NCBI GenBank assembly: GCA_027493615.1 | Contig: JAOSKK010000037.1 | Location: 252,514 to 316,513, forward strand | Source: Verrucomicrobiota bacterium | GTDB lineage: Bacteria > Verrucomicrobiota > Verrucomicrobiia > Limisphaerales > J093 | DNA: 64,000 nt | Reading direction: 5' to 3' | Shown here: positions 18,934-28,746 of the stretch, piece by piece | Numbering within the stretch: the first letter of the stretch is position 1 | How the letters are laid out: each line of letters opens with the position of its first letter | Notes under the pieces: generated by a model | The model's input: the letters and a program-made list of their open reading frames with translations, nothing else | Databases searched by the model: none | Told to the model about the DNA's origin: nothing | Made by a program: the position numbers and the translations under genes

Positions 18934-19672
18934 CGCCTCCCGCCCTCGACCGCCTCCTCCGCCGCCGCCCTCCAGCAGGCCCTTGACGCCCTCGCCCGCT
19001 ACACGGCTGGTTCCCCCGCGCGGCCCGCTCCTCCCGCTCGACGACGCCGTGGCCCAGGCCACCACCGACCCTGCCAGCGCCCGCGAACTCCAGACCCGCC
19101 TGCTGGCCCTCCTCCACGCCGACACCCCGGCCGAAGCCCGCGAGTACATCTGTCGCCAGCTCATCCTGATCGGCACGGCCCCCGCCGTGCCGGCACTGAC
19201 CGCGCTCCTGAACGATCCGGCCGTCGCCCACGCCGCCCGCGGCACGCTCGAAGTCCTGCCCGACCCCGCCGCCGGGCAAGCGCTGCGCGACGCGATTCCG
19301 AAGCTCAGCGGCCTGCTGCGTGTGGGGGCCATCACCTCCCTGGGGCGCCGTCGCGAAATGGCGAGCGTCCCTCTGCTCGCGAACCTTCTGCGCGACTCCG
19401 ACGAGGCCACCGCCACCGCCGCCGTGGCCGCGTTGGGCGACATCGCAAGCCCGGAGTCCGGCGCCGCCCTGCGCGCCTTCCTTCCTCACGCACCCGCCGC
19501 ACTTCGCCCGGTCCTGGCCGACGCCTGTCTTGCGTGCGCCGAACGGTTGCCTGCGACCGAACACCGCGACCTGGCCCGTGAGCTTTACGCCTGGTGCCAG
19601 GACGAAGCCCAACCGCGCCACGTGCAGTCCGCCGCGGCCGCCGGCCTGGCCCGCCTGACGCCCACGACCTGA
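18930..19672 (+). CDS. HEAT-repeat protein (start region disturbed)
   Basis: Small helical-repeat protein of about 240 residues, likely a protein-protein interaction scaffold. The repeats are visible as PAVPALTALLNDPAVAHAAR, LLRVGAITSLGRRREMASVP and EATATAAVAALGDIASPESG. The most likely start is the ATG at 18930, which overlaps the preceding stop as ATGA. Reaching the repeat frame from there needs two small indels between 18970 and 19020. An in-frame TTG at 18983 gives a 229-residue version without any break. It probably acts with the ThuA/TIM-barrel gene upstream. Function not known. Confidence 0.65.
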
Positions 19673-20076
19673 CGACCCCGCGAGGGGCTGGCCCTTACGT
19701 CCGCACCACCCGAGCCCGGTAGCCCCTCCCTGCCTGAAGGGCCACACCACCGCATCGGGCTCCGGCACCCCTCCGGGGTGCCTCCGATGCTGCGCCCGGG
19801 GCCGGAGGTCGCCGCGAGGCGGCGACCTCCGGCCACCGGCTGGAACGCCTCCGGAGTTGACGGGGAGGACTCACTGGAACGTCTCCGGCGTTGGCCGCTG
19901 GGCGTGCACCCGGCATTCCAGGATCCCTTTGGGCGTCAGAGCTGCAGGGGCCCGGCAGCAAGACGAGATGAGCCCTGCGCCGCCTGTGCGCGAGATGCAC
20001 AGTCGCCAGGCAGCCTCTTGATGCTACGGTCTGGAACGGGTGACCGGCCTTCAGGTTTCCCAAGCGGCCGGGCCGC
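19673..20076. other. Intergenic region with a perfect hairpin
   Basis: 404 bp with no supported gene. It contains the perfect stem-loop at 19800-19834 and, around it, several further GC-rich inverted segments using the words CTCCGG and CCGGAG. The promoter of the kinase gene at 20077 must lie here but no clear boxes are seen. Confidence 0.5.
19800..19834. repeat. Perfect 16-bp stem hairpin
   Basis: Left arm GGCCGGAGGTCGCCGC at 19800-19815, loop GAG, right arm exact complement at 19819-19834. There is no T-run on either side, so a simple rho-independent terminator is not supported. It is more likely a palindromic repeat or a protein-binding or RNA-processing structure. Confidence 0.7.
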
Positions 20077-23000
20077 ATGACCGAACACGAGCCTCCATCC
20101 GAGTCCGAGTTGCAGCGGCAGCGCGACACCGTCCGGCGCGCCATGCTCCGGACCCATACGGCGGTCGCCGCCATCCTGGCGGCCGTGCTCATCCTCGCCC
20201 TCGCCGCCGTGTTGGCCAGCGTCCAAGCCTGGCGCAGCCAGCAGCGCGCCGAATCCTCGGAGCGCGAACGCGAGCAGCAGCTCTGGCACGCCTACCTCGA
20301 ACAGGCCCGCGCCCACCGGCTCAGCGCGCGCGCCGGCTCCCGCGCCCGCGCCCTGGTCGCCCTCCGCCACGCCGCCGCCCTGCAGCCGTCCCTCGAGGTG
20401 CGCAACGAGGCGATCGCCTGCCTCAGCCTCCTCGACTTCGAAGATCTGCCCTTCTTCGCCGCGTCGTCCGCAAACGATCCCCGGCTCCACGACGTCACCC
20501 CGGACTTCACTCAATTCGCCCGCGTCCTCCGCACGGGGTTCACCGAGTTGCGACGTCTCGACGATGAGCGCCTATTGGCCCGCCTCGATCCCGCCACGGC
20601 CGGTCTGGGCACCAATCGCATCGTGACCTGGGCCCGGTTCAGCCCGGACGGACGTCATCTGGGGCTGGGGTTCATCGACAGCGCCCTGGTTGTGTGGCGG
20701 CTCGAGGACGCCCGGCCTGTGTTGGTCCGCACGCTGCCCGGCCCCGGCAGCCTCATCCCGCCGGTCTTCAGCCCGGACGGGCGATGGTTTGCCTACCACA
20801 ACCCCACACTGTCCGGCGGCGAGGGGCTGAGTTTGCATGAACTCGACACGGGTGAGGAAACCGCGGTCCCCGGCGTCGCGCCTTACTATGCCTGCGCCAT
20901 CGCTCCCCACCAGCCGTGGCTCGCCCTCGGGTCCGGTCGGCAGGTGCGGCTGGTCAACTACCGGACCCGCGAGACGGTTCGCAACCTCGATCACCCCGCC
21001 GAAGTCGGCCGGATCGAGTGGTCCGGTGACGGCCGCAAACTCGCCGTGGCCTGCACGCACGGCGACGTCTTTCTCTGGGACTTCGAGCCCGAGCACTTCC
21101 ACGTGCTCACCGGCCACGCGGAATTCGTCGGCACCCTCGCCTTCAGCCCGGATGACCGGTGGCTGCTCACCGCCGGCAACGACCGCACCACCCGGTTGTG
21201 GGATTGTGAACAAGGCCAGGAGCTTCTCCGCACCAGCGAGGGTGAAGCGCTTCGTTTCCGCCAGGACGGGCAGCAGATCGGGTTCGTTCGCGGCGTCACG
21301 GGCCTGGGCCGGTGGCGGCTGATTGCACCGCAGTCCGTGCGCACCCTGCCCGTGCGGGCCTACGGCAACGAACCCAACCGGCCCTTCGACCTTTCTCCCG
21401 ATGGACGCTGGCTCGCCGCCCTGGTGCCGCAAGGCCTCCAACTGTGGGATCTTACCACCACGGACCGCGATCAGTTCGAGCGGTTCCCCCCGCCCGGTCC
21501 CGTCAGCGCTTCCCCTCCTGGTCGGTGACGTTCGGTCCGCGCAATGAGGGTCTGCTGGTGTGCTACGCCGGTCGCCTCGAGTGGTGGGGCATCGCCACGA
21601 ACGCCGCCGGCCAACTCACCGGCATCGCCTCCCGCCGCTCCCTGCCGCTTCCCGCCGATGCGGAAGCCCGCCAGGCCACCCTCAGCCTCGACGGCCGCAC
21701 GGCCCTGGTCGAACTGCCCAACCTCGAGATGCTCGTGCTGGACCTGCAGGGAGAACATCCGTCCGTCGCACTGGAGGGACGCGGCCGCGTCTTCTATCCC
21801 TCCTCGCCGCCACCGCCACCGGGGCGGGCCGGTTTGGGCTCAGCCCGGACGGCCGCTGGGCGGCCGTGGGCAAGGACGTCGGGCCCAACCCCGGCCCCAC
21901 CGTCTGGGACGCCCGCACCGGCAGCGTGGTCCGCTCGTTCGACACCCCGGGCGTGGTGAGCTTCAGCCCCGACGGCCGATGGCTCGTGGGTGGGAACGTG
22001 GGCAACTTGTTTCTGTGGCGAACCCGCAACTGGCAGGTCGAACAGACGCTCCGCTCGGCCGCACCGGTCACCGACATCGCGGCCTTTCATGCCTGGCCTC
22101 GCCACGCCCGCTGGCTCGTGGTCTCGCAGAACCGGCAGGCCGTGGCGGTGGTCGAACCGGACACCGGCCAAATGCTGGCCGCGTTCGACATGCCCGAGCG
22201 CCAGAGCGCTGCCGCGGTCCGCCTGTCCCAGGACGGCACCCGTCTGGTCGTGGCCACCGCCCGCAATCTCCTGATCGCCTGGGACGTTCACAGCCTGCGC
22301 CGCGAACTGGCCGCCTGGAATCTCGACTGGCAAGACCCTCCTTTGCCTGTCGAGCCACCGCATGGACCCACGGCCGTGGCGCGGATCGACAGCGGCCGGA
22401 GGCCCTCCGTCATGATCGCCCTCGGCCTGCTGCTCGTCCTCGCGGCCGCCGCGGTGGCCGCGGGCATCCTCCGTCGCCACCGCACCACGATCCTCCAGTT
22501 CGTCCGCAGCGAGGCCCTGGCCGAACAGCGCCGCCGCGAACTCGAAAGCGCGCGCATCGAACTGCTGCACAGCCAGAAAATGACCGCCCTGGGCACCCTG
22601 GCCGCCGGCATCGCCCACGACTTCAACAATCTCCTGTCGGTCATCCGCATGGCGGGCAAGCTCATCGGCCGCGAAGCGCCGGGCCATCCCGAAATCCGCG
22701 AACACGTGGCCACCATCGAGGAGGCCGTCCAGCAGGGCAAACAGGTCGTTGGCTCCATGCTCGGTTACAGTCGCACCCCGGGCTCGGCTGAAGCCGCGCG
22801 CGATGTCGATGCGCTGGTCGAGGAAACCGTCGCGCTGCTGAGCAAGGAATTCCTCAGCGGCATCACCCTCACCCTCGAACTCCACCGCAGCCTTCCCCCG
22901 CCACCCTCGGCCACGGCAAGCTCGAACAGGTCCTCCTTAACCTGATCGTCAACGCCGCCGAGGCCATGCACGGCCAGGGCCGACTCCGCCTCGCCACCCG

Positions 23001-23292
23001 GCCGCGCACCGAGCCCGGTCAACCGCTCGTCCTCCCGCCCCGACCCGCCCCCCGCTTCATCGAACTCACCGTCGAGGACAACGGCCCGGGCATCCCGGCG
23101 AACATCCGCGACCGCATCTTCGAACCGTTCTTCACCACCAAGCGCGAGGGTAACCGCCCCGGCACCGGCCTGGGCCTTTCCCTCGTTTACACCATCGCCC
23201 AGCAGGAAGGGCTCGGCCTCGCCCTCGACACCGCCCCGGGCCAGGGCACGCGCTTCCGCCTGCTCATCCCGGTCATGGTCGAGCCATCTTAG
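20077..23292 (+). CDS. Beta-propeller sensor histidine kinase (three frame breaks)
   Basis: Membrane histidine kinase of about 1,070 residues. An N-terminal helix (VAAILAAVLILALAAVLASV, about 30-50) is followed by an Arg/Glu-rich linker and at least eight WD40-like blades, each marked by an FSPDGRW-type turn and a closing VWD/LWD. A second helix (MIALGLLLVLAAAAVAAGIL) and a short coiled coil lead to the dimerisation helix with AAGIAHDFNNLLSVI (phospho-His). The ATPase domain has NLIVNAAEAM, VEDNGPGIP, FEPFFTTK and TGLGLSL. The propeller thus lies between two membrane helices and is predicted outside the cytoplasm. Frame breaks fall near 21486-21510, 21820 and in the C-run 22895-22899. A response regulator follows. 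The ligand is unknown. Confidence 0.85.
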
Positions 23293-23632
23293 CGCCTGGA
23301 ATCCTGGAGCCCTCCCAGGAACCGCCCGGTGAGGGCTCCGGGCCTTCAGCCTGTAGGCCGGGTCCCCCGACCCGGCGCGGAGGGTTCACGGCCCCTGAGC
23401 AGACCCAACAGAACCAGGTCACTTCCCCAATCCCCGATGTTCGTAATCGGTGGAGAAGGCAGGGAAAGGGCGTTTCTCCGCCGATTACGAACATCGGGGA
23501 TTGGGCTGAGGGAGGGGCTCCATGAACCTTGGGTGCGGGCTTCCAGCCTGCCGCCTGTGCTCCACATGCACACTTCCTCAACCCCGTCCCCCTGCTACCT
23601 TTCTCCCGTATGGCGACTGCCCCTCCCCGGCC
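23293..23632. repeat. Composite hairpin repeat between kinase and response regulator
   Basis: 340 bp without a gene, holding a mosaic repeat. Inverted arms of 30 bp with one mismatch lie at 23428-23457 and 23474-23503, beginning CAATCCCCGATGTTCGTAAT. They are flanked by GCCCCTGAGCAGA (about 23391-23403) and AACCAGGTCACTTCCC (23412-23427) on one side, and on the other by TGAACC and the hairpin core GGTGCGGGCTTCCAGCCTGC at 23532-23551. The same order of parts recurs at 29.06-29.22 kb. Confidence 0.75.
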
Positions 23633-24277
23633 ATGGCCACGATCCTCATCGTCGAGGACGATCCCCGCCAACTGCGCCTCTACTCGAAGGCCCTCCGCGG
23701 CTACCGCCTCACCTGCGTCAGCCACGCCACCGCCGCCCTCGAGTCGATTCGCGCCGAGGTGCCGGACCTCATCTTGCTCGACCACATCCTCGACCAGGGC
23801 GAACGCGGCACGGATTTCCTCCCCCGCCTCAAGGATGCCGCCGCGCACGTGCCGGTGATCGTCATCTCCGGCTCGCTCGGCCTGCGCGAGCAACTCCAGG
23901 CCCTGCAGGGCCCCCGCGCCGCCCACTACGTCCTCGAGAAACCCGTGGACCTCGACGCCCTCGAGCAAACCGTCGAGGTCGCCCTCACCGAGTGCGGCTT
24001 GGGTGAGACGATCCGCACCCTTCAATCCCTCGAACAGGCCGAGAAGCTCGACCCTTCGGAGCCGGACCGCCGCTTCACCGAGCGCCTCGCCCGCCAGCAC
24101 GACCTCCTCAAATGCCTCCGGGGCACCACCGAACGTCCCAACATCTCCGCCCTCGCCCGCGACCACCGTGTCGCACGCAAGACGATCATCCGCGACCTCC
24201 AGGATCTCATTCGCCGCCGCCAACTCCCCGCCGAGCTCTACCCCGAGTGGGAGACCGACGTGGGTGCGGAAGACTGA
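23633..24277 (+). CDS. Response regulator with C-terminal helix-turn-helix-like region
   Basis: 214-residue two-component response regulator. The receiver domain spans about 1-125: acidic pair Asp9-Asp10 in ILIVEDDPRQ, phosphoacceptor Asp50 in LILLDHILDQG, Ser/Thr switch region VIVISGS, and Lys103 in LEKPVD. The C-terminal 70 residues contain NISALARDHRVARKTIIRDL, which resembles a winged-helix or Fis-like DNA-binding helix pair. So it is probably a transcription factor, though the output domain is not a standard one. The ATG at 23633 starts exactly at the receiver. The propeller kinase just upstream is the obvious partner. Confidence 0.85.
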   Translation: MATILIVEDDPRQLRLYSKALRGYRLTCVSHATAALESIRAEVPDLILLDHILDQGERGTDFLPRLKDAAAHVPVIVISGSLGLREQLQALQGPRAAHYVLEKPVDLDALEQTVEVALTECGLGETIRTLQSLEQAEKLDPSEPDRRFTERLARQHDLLKCLRGTTERPNISALARDHRVARKTIIRDLQDLIRRRQLPAELYPEWETDVGAED

Positions 24278-24683
24278 ACCGTTGCCGGTTCCCGCCGCGC
24301 CTGCTTACAAAAAGCGGCGCTGAAGCGCACGCACTCCAGACGCGTTGCGCCGACCTGGCGGTGTGCGGATCGCGAAGCGCCTGGAGTGCGTGCGCTTCAG
24401 CGCCGCTTTTCCTGCCTCGCAGCCCGTAACGGTCGCTCACCCCCCGCCCCGCACGGTGGCCAACCGGTGGGGTTTCCATTTGCCCGATACCTCCCGCGCA
24501 GGTTACCAATCCCGCATGCAACCGGTCTCCGGCCCGTCGCGACCCGCGTGCCACCATCCCCCCGCCATCGGCTCGGCGGCGATTTCCTCGCTCCGCCACC
24601 GCCGGCGACCGGCTTCCCTCGACGGCCACCCCCCACGCACCTGAGCTGCGGCACGCCTTCAAACACCCCCGCTCTCCCCCGCC
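24278..24683. other. Intergenic region dominated by a long inverted repeat
   Basis: 406 bp between the response regulator and hisA. The first third is the inverted repeat at 24310-24410. The remainder shows no convincing open frame, RNA gene or promoter box. Confidence 0.5.
24310..24410. repeat. Perfect 30-bp inverted repeat, possible bidirectional terminator
   Basis: Arms at 24310-24339 and 24381-24410 are exact complements, beginning AAAAGCGGCGCTGAAGCGCA and ending in TTTT, separated by a 41-base loop. Arms and loop contain GCACTCCAGACGC and GCGAAGCGCCTGGAGTGCG, words shared with copies at 10.7 and 29.0 kb. Its place 32 bases after the regulator stop, with A and T runs at the outer ends, suggests it can end transcription from either side, but it belongs to a dispersed repeat family. 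Confidence 0.75.
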
Positions 24684-25463
24684 GTGTTTCGTCCCTGCAT
24701 CGACCTCCACCAGGGCCAGGTGAAGCAAATCGTCGGCGGGTCGTTGACCGACGACGCCACCACCTTGCGCACCCACTTCGTTGCCGCTCAACCGGCGGCG
24801 TGGTTCGCCGACCAATACCGCCGCGACGGCCTCGTGGGCGGGCACGTCATTCAGTTGGGTCCGGGCAACGAAACCGCCGCCCGCTCCGCTCTCTCGGCCT
24901 ATCCCGGCGGCCTCCAACTGGGTGGAGGCGTGAACCTCGCCAACGCGAAGGACTGGCTGGAGGCGGGCGCCTCGCACGTCATCGTCACTTCCTGGGTCTT
25001 CCGCGAAGGCCGACTGGATGAAGGACGGCTGACGGACTTGAGCCGCGCGGTGGGGCGCGAACGACTGGTGCTCGACCTGAGCTGCCGGCTGCGCAACGGA
25101 AGCTATTGGGTGGTGACCGACCGGTTCCAGCGCTTCACTCAGCTTGCCCTGGGTCCGGAAGTGTTTGCGCAACTCGCCCCCTTCTGCGCGGAGTTCCTCG
25201 TCCACGCCGTCGACGTCGAGGGCCTCTGTCGCGGCATTGACGAGACCCTTGTCCGCCATCTGGCCGCCTGGAGTCCGTTGCCGGTCACCTACGCCGGCGG
25301 CGCGAAGTCGCTGGCGGACCTCGAGAACGTCACCCGGCTTGGGAACGGCCGCGTGGACCTGACCATCGGCTCGGCCCTCGACATCTTCGGGGGTTCCGGC
25401 GTGCGCTACGCTGATTGTGTGGCCTTCAACCGGCGGCAGGCCCGCGCGACTGCGGTCCGCTGA
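24684..25463 (+). CDS. hisA: ProFAR isomerase of the eukaryote-like HisA type
   Basis: Predicted 1-(5-phosphoribosyl)-5-[(phosphoribosylamino)methylideneamino]imidazole-4-carboxamide isomerase, the fourth step of histidine synthesis. The 259-residue TIM barrel opens FRPCIDLHQGQVKQIVGG with catalytic Asp7. This form is typical of the plant and fungal enzymes rather than the usual bacterial HisA. Other conserved parts are LQLGGGVN, SHVIVTSWVF, LVLDLSCR, FLVHAVDVEGLCRGID, and VTYAGGAKSLADLENV with the C-terminal phosphate loop. The start is a GTG at 24684. No other his genes are adjacent. Confidence 0.88.
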   Translation: MFRPCIDLHQGQVKQIVGGSLTDDATTLRTHFVAAQPAAWFADQYRRDGLVGGHVIQLGPGNETAARSALSAYPGGLQLGGGVNLANAKDWLEAGASHVIVTSWVFREGRLDEGRLTDLSRAVGRERLVLDLSCRLRNGSYWVVTDRFQRFTQLALGPEVFAQLAPFCAEFLVHAVDVEGLCRGIDETLVRHLAAWSPLPVTYAGGAKSLADLENVTRLGNGRVDLTIGSALDIFGGSGVRYADCVAFNRRQARATAVR

Positions 25464-25784
25464 GGGCGAACCACACCAGACGACACTTCGGAGAGGCGAC
25501 GTCGGGTGTCGGGGCTGGCGCGAAACGGCCGGCACGGCGCCATGGCGCGTGGCCGCGGTGCGTGCGCTCGCGTGGGCGTTGCTGCCTCCTGACCCCATGT
25601 GTCATCCGCCCCAGAAAGCTTGACACGACGCAGCTTGACACCTGGGACGCCGGGGCGCATAGGGAGCAGGTCTATCGCATCCGAGACAGGCGCCCTGCAA
25701 CCAGCGCGCTCCTGCTCCGGGTGTTGGGGCACTCCGCCGTTCGATGACAAATGGTCTGACCGACACACATAGGAAACCAACATT
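25464..25784. promoter_or_regulatory. Upstream region of the large exported protein
   Basis: 321 bp without a supported gene. Two TTGACA hexamers lie at 25620-25625 and 25635-25640. The second has a weak CATAGG 17 bases downstream, a possible promoter with a leader of about 120 bases. AGGA lies 12 bases before the ATG at 25785 and can serve as ribosome site. No terminator for hisA was seen. Confidence 0.3.
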
Positions 25785-28645
25785 ATGAAAGCACGCCCTC
25801 TAACAGCCGCCCTCTGGGCGGTGGCTGTGGCCCTGCCCGCCGTGGCCCAGGAAATCAAGCCCGTCTGGGTGCAGCACCTGAATGGGTTGGTGAATGTCAC
25901 CCCCGAGAACAAGATGCCCATCCTCGTCAAGGCGGGGGGCAGCGGCGACGCCACCTACGGGTTCAGCGGCCGCGACGTCATCGACAGCTACGTGAGCTTC
26001 GTCAAGTACGATGACACCCACTACCTGCTCGGCATTCGGGAGAACGGCATCAACGAGAACGACCCGAACCTCTCGCAGGAAATGAAGGACCGGGCGGCCG
26101 CATTCCCGGATCGCTCGGTGGTCTGGATCGATGCCGCCACCGGCAAGAGCCTCGGGGTGGCCTTGAAGACCGAGATCGTCCCCGTGGCGCTCGCGGCCCA
26201 GCCCACCGTGTATGCGTGGTGGAAGTTCGGCGTGCAGGACGGTGCCAACGGCGAGCGCGCCATCTACACCGGCTTCCGCTACAAGGTGCTGCGCTACGCC
26301 CCCACGGGTACCGTCGAGGACCCGAACTTCCCGAACGGTCGCCCCACCTGGTCCACAACCCCCACCGAGGCGTGGGTCGAACCCGTGCCCGGCGAACCCT
26401 CGGGTGACGAGAGCAGCGGGGGTGACGGCAGTGCGAGCTGGCGCTGGAAGGCGTTCCGCGTCTCCGGCAGCGGCAACGCCACCAGACTCTGGATTGGCGG
26501 TGGCACCTGGCGCGCCAGCATGCAACCCCAGGAACTCGGGACGACCGATGGGGGACTCACCTTCCAACCCTTGGCCCGCATGAACGATCGGGGCGACAAC
26601 CGCGGCGAAAAGGGCCAGTACTCCCAAGGCGGCCAGCCCAGCACCATCGTGACTCATCCGGCTGACTCCGCCCGTCCTGGCCTGCGCGTCTCCTACCAAC
26701 CGCACTATCCTGGCGCCGGATGGGATGCCCGCCCCACCCGCCACACCCAGAACCCGAACGGCGACGGCACCCTGCCACGCGAAGGCGGCACTGGTCGGCC
26801 GGAGTTCTTCGAGATCGACCATGCCGGCAGCAGCACGTTCCCGGCCTTCAACTGGGAAGCCGCGGGCAAGGACGGCCTGCCCATCAACCACAAGGTGGAC
26901 GGCGTCGCCCACTACGACGGCAACTGGGTCATGGCCTGCGACACGAAGGACGGCCTCGACTACATCGTGACCTATGCCATCCCGAGCTGGAACCAGCAGT
27001 TCGGCTCGGTGGGCTCCAACTGGCCGAACTCGGTCGACCCGAACTCGACCTTCAAGCCCGGCTGGATCGGCATCCACACCCCGGACGGCATGATCGCCTC
27101 GGGCAGCAGCGCCGCCCTCCTGCCGGTTTACGAGACGGACGAGCCCATCGTGGACCCGAACGGCAACGGCGGCACCGGCCACGACTACGGCTATGACGGC
27201 GACATCAACGTCTACCCGCTCGCGGGCGCCCCGGCCAACTCCGGCAAGTCCCTCGTCCTCTGGGCCGGTGGCATCTACGGCTTCGGCGTGTTCGAAGTCG
27301 AGAACGTCGCCCCCACCATCGTCACTCAGCCCGCCAACACCCAGGCCGACGAAAACCGCGCCGTTTCGCTCGTCGCCGTCGTCTCCGGCAGCCCTAACAA
27401 GTACCATTGGGAAAAGGACGGAACGCCGCTGGCGATCGATCCGGAGAACCCGGCCAAGTACGCCGCCACCCTGTTCGAGGGCATCAACAAGGCCAAGCTC
27501 ACGATCAACAGCGCGCAGGTGACCGACTCCGGAAGCTACGTGCTCAAGATCACCAATCCCCTCGGCAACCTCGCAACAGCGGCGGCCACCCTGACGGTGG
27601 TCTCCGACACCACGGCCCCCACCATCATCGCCGTGGCCGGCGGCAAATCGCCCACCACGAGCTATGTCGACGTCACCTTCTCTGAGCCCGTCACCCCGGA
27701 GACCGCCGGTAACGCCGCGAACTACCGGCTCAGTGGCGGCGCCACCGTAAGCTATGCCTTCGTGGCCAGCCCAACCAAGGTCATGCTGACCACCAGCACC
27801 CTCACCGACAACACCGACTACGTCCTCACCGTCAGCGGCGTGCGGGATGTCTCGGCCAACGGCAACACGATCGCCGCCAACACCCAAGCCCCGTTCAAGA
27901 CCCCCGCACTCACACCGGGCTTCCTGCTCTGGGAGATGTATCGGGGCATCGATGGACAGGGGATCGCGGGTACCGCGGTCGCGAACCTCACGGGGATCTC
28001 AGCTATCCCGACTACGCCGTCCGCCGCGAAGCCCTCACCGCGTTCACCACCTCGCCCAACCTCAACAACGTGGCCGAGAACTTCGGCGCCCGCATCTCCG
28101 GCTGGCTCACCCCCACCGAGTCCGGTCAGTACCGGTTCTTCATCCGCAGCGATGATGCCTCCGAGCTCTACCTGAGCACGGATGACACGCCGTTCAACGC
28201 ATGGCTCATCGCGCTCGAACAGGCCTGCTGCAACGCGTTCCTCGAGCCCACGAACGCCGAAGGCCTGCCCAACCTGCAGACCTCCGAGCCGCAGAACCTC
28301 ACCGCCGGCCGGACCTATTACATCGCCGCGGTGTACAAGGAAGGCGGCGGCGGCGACTACTGCGAGGTGGCTTGGCGCAAGGAAGGCGACACGACGCCTG
28401 CCGGGCAGCTCCAGCCCATCCCCGGCAGCTTCTTCAAGGCCTATGCCTCGCTGCCACCGGAACCGCCAGTGTTCGGTCAGATCCAGCTCGCCAACGGCCA
28501 GGTGGTGATCACCTGGACCGGCCGCGGCACGCTCGAGGAATCCACCAACTTGTCCACCTGGACGCCCGTCGCCGGCAACCCCACCAGCCCCTACAGCGTT
28601 GCGCCGGGGACCGCTGCGATGAAGTTCTACCGCCTGAAGCAATAG
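25785..28645 (+). CDS. Large exported protein with Ig-like and PA14-like domains (one frame break)
   Basis: Exported protein of about 953 residues. A signal peptide (MKARPLTAALWAVAVALPAV) is cleaved near residue 22. The first 500 residues form an unrecognised domain containing metal-binding-like runs such as DPNGNGGTGHDYGYDGD. Then come an Ig-like domain (TQPANTQADENRAVSLVAVV to TVVSD), a Big_5-type Ig fold (VDVTFSEPVTPETAG), and a PA14-like sugar-binding module (ISGWLTPTESGQYRFFIRSD, YYIAAVYKEGGGGDYCEVAW). It ends in a short beta-rich tail. The frame breaks near 28000, where GGGG should probably be GGGGG. A strong terminator follows. Likely a cell-surface or secreted carbohydrate-binding protein. 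Its enzymatic role, if any, is unknown. Confidence 0.75.
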
Positions 28646-28668
28646 GGCTTCGGGCCGGTTTGTGTCAG

Positions 28669-28700
28669 GAGACCGGGCCTCGTGCCCGGTCTCTTTTTTT
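28669..28700 (+). terminator. Rho-independent terminator
   Basis: Perfect 10-bp stem GAGACCGGGC (28669-28678) and GCCCGGTCTC (28684-28693), loop of five bases, then seven Ts. It sits 24 bases after the stop of the large exported protein. Confidence 0.92.
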
Positions 28701-28746
28701 GTCCCCCTCAACCCCCGGCATCACCTACGGTACTGCCACCGGGCGA

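Noticed and set aside
25620..25663. Strong sigma-70 promoter before the large exported protein
   Set aside because: The TTGACA boxes are good but the only spaced -10 candidate matches three of six positions, so it is kept only as a weak note.
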